Assembly: GCA_002328415.1 (NCBI GenBank)
Contig: DCXL01000004.1
Coordinates: 1-64,000, forward strand
DNA from: Micavibrio sp. UBA2137
Lineage (GTDB): Bacteria; Pseudomonadota; Alphaproteobacteria; Micavibrionales; Micavibrionaceae
Reading direction: 5' to 3'
Length of the DNA stretch: 64,000 nucleotides
Position 1 is the stretch's first letter; every line of letters begins with the position of its first letter. Shown here piece by piece: positions 61,390-64,000 of this stretch. The notes beneath the pieces are model-generated. The model did not search any database. It saw nothing but the letters and a program-made list of their open reading frames with translations, and was not told the DNA's origin. A program made the translations under genes and the position numbers.

Positions 61390-63195
61390 ATGAAAAATCT
61401 TTTTGTTGGAACGGCGGTATGTGTTTTCTTATTTGCCTCGCCATCGCTGGCGCAAACACTTGGGCATATTCCTGAAGAAGGAGAGTATTCTAAACAAGTA
61501 AGTAAATCCAAAAACGGTAATATACTTGCAGATACATACTTTATTGCTCCACTTAGCAAAAATGAACCTCTGGCTCCTAAGTGGGAAGGCCATATTGAGC
61601 TTGAAGGAAAACTGGGTACAGATAGAGACTTAGGCGAGGCCGCTGTTTTTATTCCAGTTCTTCAAAATGAAGACTCAATGTTGTTTACGGATTTGCGTTT
61701 CCGTATGGATGATAACGACAGCAAAGAATTTAATATTGGCCTAGGTTACAGGAAAATTGTAGGTAGTGACCTTGTTGTTGGAGGTTATGCTTTTTATGAC
61801 CGGAGGCGCACTCCTAACGATAATAGTTTTAATCAAGCCACGATTGGGGTTGAGGCGCTGAAAACTGATTATGAGGCTCGTATAAATGCCTATATTCCTG
61901 AAAGTACTGAAGAGGACATAGGCGGGGTAGGTGTTACGCGTGCGGTCGCAACGGGCGGAAACATACAGCTGCAAACCTTTGGTAATGGTACAGAACGTGC
62001 CTTGCCGGGATTTGATGCAGAGTTAGGTTTTAAGCTCGATCTTACGTCTAATCTTGATCTGTGGACTTATGGTGGTGGGTATTATTTTGATGCTGATGAT
62101 TTTGAGAAGGTCTCTGGGCCACGTGTGAGAATGGAGCTGCAATATAATGGAGTGCCCTTTTTAGGCGAAGGGTCACAATTTACGGTGGGTCTTGAGGGGC
62201 AAACAGATGATGTTCGAGGTGATCAAGCCTTTGCCTTGGGTAGGCTTCGTGTGCCATTTTCGACATTTAAGATGAGGACAGACAATGGACACCGTCCAAA
62301 ACTCTCACCCATTGAAGAGCGTATGACGTCACGTATATACAGAGATGTTGATATAGTCGCTGTAGAAGCTGAGGCGAGTGATGAACCGATTTTAACAGAA
62401 ACAGCGTCTGTGACTTTGGAAAATGGGGCGCAGGTGTCAACCTTTACGGCTATTGATGCGGGGGATGATCCAGCGGTTGAGATTGCAGGGGCTGGTGTAA
62501 ACGCATTGGTTGTTCTGGATGGCTCATTAGGTAGTCTAACGCCCTCAGGTCAAATCCTTGTCCAGGACGGTCAAACTATTATAGGTGGCGGAACATCTCT
62601 AATGGCTACGGGCACCAATAGTGGAGCGCGCGTCCCTGTAACATTCGCAGGGGTTCGCCCAACCATAGATGGCGGTGGGGCCAACAGGGATATTGTTATA
62701 GACGGCGTCAATGATATTTTAATTCAGAATATAAATTTAACTAATACTGGTTCAAGGAGTCTCCTGATAATTAATGGCTCTGGTAATGTAAATTTGCGCA
62801 ATATAAATGCGAGCAATAACACAGCGGTTGGCTTGGTAGCTTCTGGCGTTGGAACAGTTGTTGCAGCGAGTAACGTAAATTTGACTAATAACAATATTGG
62901 TGCAGGGGTGCTTAGTGCTGCGAACTTAAACTTGTCTAATTCAATAATTTCTAATTCGTTAACTGGCATTGATACCAATGATTTTGGGCCAGGAAATCCA
63001 ACTTTAAATCTTAGTAACACAACAATTGAAAATATAGGAAACAATGTTCTGCAATTGAGTGATGTCAATGTCTCAGGAAGTGGAAATATTGTGAATGGTC
63101 CTGTCGGTGGCGTTGTGTGCAGCAATAGTGGCGGTAATACTGGCTCAATATCTTTTGATAATATCCTCGGTGGTGGGGCGGGTACGTGTCCTTAA
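61390..63195 (+). CDS. Inverse-autotransporter-like barrel with beta-helix passenger
   Basis: 601 residues from the ATG at 61390. Signal peptide ending SLAQ (about 22). Residues about 55-300 resemble the inverse autotransporter (intimin/invasin-type) barrel: repeated short beta strands and NIGLGYRKIVGSDLVVGGYAF, FDRRRTPNDNSFNQATIGVEA-like segments. Residues about 385-590 are right-handed beta-helix repeats rich in N, L, I and G (ILIQNINLTNTGSRSL and similar), ending in a two-Cys tip. N-terminal barrel plus C-terminal passenger is the inverse order. Assigned to surface adhesion or other display. Confidence 0.7.
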   Translation: MKNLFVGTAVCVFLFASPSLAQTLGHIPEEGEYSKQVSKSKNGNILADTYFIAPLSKNEPLAPKWEGHIELEGKLGTDRDLGEAAVFIPVLQNEDSMLFTDLRFRMDDNDSKEFNIGLGYRKIVGSDLVVGGYAFYDRRRTPNDNSFNQATIGVEALKTDYEARINAYIPESTEEDIGGVGVTRAVATGGNIQLQTFGNGTERALPGFDAELGFKLDLTSNLDLWTYGGGYYFDADDFEKVSGPRVRMELQYNGVPFLGEGSQFTVGLEGQTDDVRGDQAFALGRLRVPFSTFKMRTDNGHRPKLSPIEERMTSRIYRDVDIVAVEAEASDEPILTETASVTLENGAQVSTFTAIDAGDDPAVEIAGAGVNALVVLDGSLGSLTPSGQILVQDGQTIIGGGTSLMATGTNSGARVPVTFAGVRPTIDGGGANRDIVIDGVNDILIQNINLTNTGSRSLLIINGSGNVNLRNINASNNTAVGLVASGVGTVVAASNVNLTNNNIGAGVLSAANLNLSNSIISNSLTGIDTNDFGPGNPTLNLSNTTIENIGNNVLQLSDVNVSGSGNIVNGPVGGVVCSNSGGNTGSISFDNILGGGAGTCP

Positions 63196-63203
63196 AGTTT
63201 CTG

Positions 63204-63229
63204 TGCCTCGCAAAGGAGGCAAGCTTTTT
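63204..63229 (+). terminator. Rho-independent terminator after the barrel gene
   Basis: TGCCTC/GAGGCA stem, then CTTTTT after a short step. Confidence 0.7.
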
Positions 63230-63373
63230 AGGTTACTCAGAGCGCATTTTTTGTAGTTTTACCTTTGGTACGCCATTTACCAGACGGTAAATTTACTGTG
63301 TTACGTCAAATAAGAAATCCTTAAATCTTTTTGCCTATAATAAGTATTGATGAGTTAACATCGGTCTGGGGCT

Positions 63374-63416
63374 GTGATATAAATATTTGATATATCACTC
63401 ATTACGCAATGTAATG
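63374..63416. promoter_or_regulatory. Two adjacent palindromes upstream of the GspE/PilB-type gene
   Basis: GTGATATA (63374-63381)/TATATCAC (63391-63398) and CATTAC (63400-63405)/GTAATG (63411-63416). They lie 40-80 bases before the start codon, where an operator would sit. No -35/-10 pair is obvious. Confidence 0.4.
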
Positions 63417-63455
63417 ATGTCAATTGCGCCCAGTCTGGGCAAAAAGAAGTGACCT

Positions 63456-64000
63456 ATGCAGGATTTTGATCCAAAAGAACAGAAACGCAAGATAGAAGCG
63501 GATGCCAATCGCAAAGTGAATGATGCGCATGCTGATGATATTGTGCAGCCAGACGCACGCCTTGAGGACGATGCTGACGATATAGATTTTGATTTTGTTG
63601 ATATGACCGTTGATGAAGAAGAGCTGAAACGTGAGATGGCGCAAAATCAACGCGCGCAAAATATGCATGATGCACAACACTCTTCAGCGCAGCGCTCTAT
63701 AGAAGAGCGAAACGATGATGGCCCTTTGGAAATGGATATGGAGTATGTTGCTGATGATGCGGTGACACCCCCACAGGCCGATAATTCTTCGTCAGAGACA
63801 CAGGTGCCTGTAACACAAACAACGCAGGTGCAAATGTCGCAAGGAACGGATGTTGCTACTTCAGGCGCTGATGGTGATCTAGTGGATGGCCAGAAAATGC
63901 GCCTTGGTGAACGCCTCATCAAAATGGGGCTTATTACAAATGAGCAACTGAATGTTGCACTACAAGAGAAAAAGCTGAGCGGTAAAATGCTTGGCGAGGC
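63456..64000 (+). CDS. GspE/PilB-type secretion or pilus ATPase, 3' end cut by window edge
   Basis: 181 codons visible. The first ~145 residues are acidic and low-complexity (many Asp, Glu, Gln), followed from about residue 149 by RLGERLIKMGLITNEQLNVA, the MshEN-type N-terminal domain of type II secretion/type IV pilus motor ATPases. The ATPase domain lies beyond the edge. The ATG at 63456 has AAGAAG upstream. Such a long disordered N-terminal extension is unusual for the family. Confidence 0.7.
   Translation, partial: MQDFDPKEQKRKIEADANRKVNDAHADDIVQPDARLEDDADDIDFDFVDMTVDEEELKREMAQNQRAQNMHDAQHSSAQRSIEERNDDGPLEMDMEYVADDAVTPPQADNSSSETQVPVTQTTQVQMSQGTDVATSGADGDLVDGQKMRLGERLIKMGLITNEQLNVALQEKKLSGKMLGE

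Noticed and set aside
1..64000. CRISPR arrays, insertion sequences, phage structural genes or an integrase
   Set aside because: No repeat-spacer pattern, transposase, capsid, tail or integrase sequence was seen; the integrase expected for the attR should lie outside the window.

Overview
The window reads as the chromosome of an alphaproteobacterium of medium GC. The signs are the yqeY-dnaG-rpoD block next to carA, an SdhE-type assembly factor beside mfd, a trxB-LysR pair, an AmgK-like sugar kinase, a DUF1022/ELM1 protein, ornithine-lipid genes and Kdo/lipid A genes. The many small exported or orphan proteins would fit a Micavibrio-like lineage, but the sequence alone does not settle this.

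Layout. (1) 1-3200: AT-rich end of a probable genomic island carrying two metal exporters (a P1B-4 ATPase and a CDF carrier). It ends in nested repeats and a 49-50 base 3' fragment of a tRNA-Lys gene, the typical attR scar of a tRNA-targeting integrase. (2) 3200-8760: two near-identical terminators around an orphan membrane peptide, a degenerate HAD-like protein, cytosolic MsrA, two CPA1 cation/proton antiporters and a DUF502 membrane protein. (3) 8758-29285: housekeeping DNA repair and metabolism (recG, sdhE, mfd, Glu-type dehydrogenase, AmgK-like kinase, aspartate-type aminotransferase), an alpha/beta hydrolase, a patatin, a tandem AstE/aspartoacylase pair, LysR-trxB, ELM1, Lrp, greA and three small orphan genes. 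(4) 29298-39120: a carA-can-carB operon (carbonic anhydrase between the carbamoyl-phosphate synthetase subunits), divergent from yqeY-dnaG-rpoD. (5) 39220-50365: small secreted proteins, tRNA-CAU, an SGNH hydrolase and peptidoglycan-binding-like protein pair behind a hybrid histidine kinase, stress enzymes (PfpI/DJ-1, periplasmic MsrA, SodC), a beta-barrel protein, rpsD and trmJ. (6) 50402-61131: gltX, nadE, gor, lpxK, waaA, a Cys/Gly-rich exported orphan, olsB-olsA and an OmpA-like protein, all on the minus strand. (7) 61194-64000: tRNA-Arg, an inverse-autotransporter-like protein with a beta-helix passenger, and the start of a GspE/PilB-type ATPase cut by the window edge.

Themes. Envelope building and defence dominate: lipid A, ornithine lipid, beta-barrel proteins, periplasmic oxidative repair and ion antiport. 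Regulation can be read at several places: a consensus promoter followed at once by an intrinsic terminator in the greA leader, several promoters with the extended motif TTGACATAAT, and several genes whose -10 box lies only 6-7 bases before the start codon, suggesting leaderless mRNAs. No CRISPR array, transposase, integrase or phage structural gene was seen. All GC and codon remarks are by eye, not calculated.
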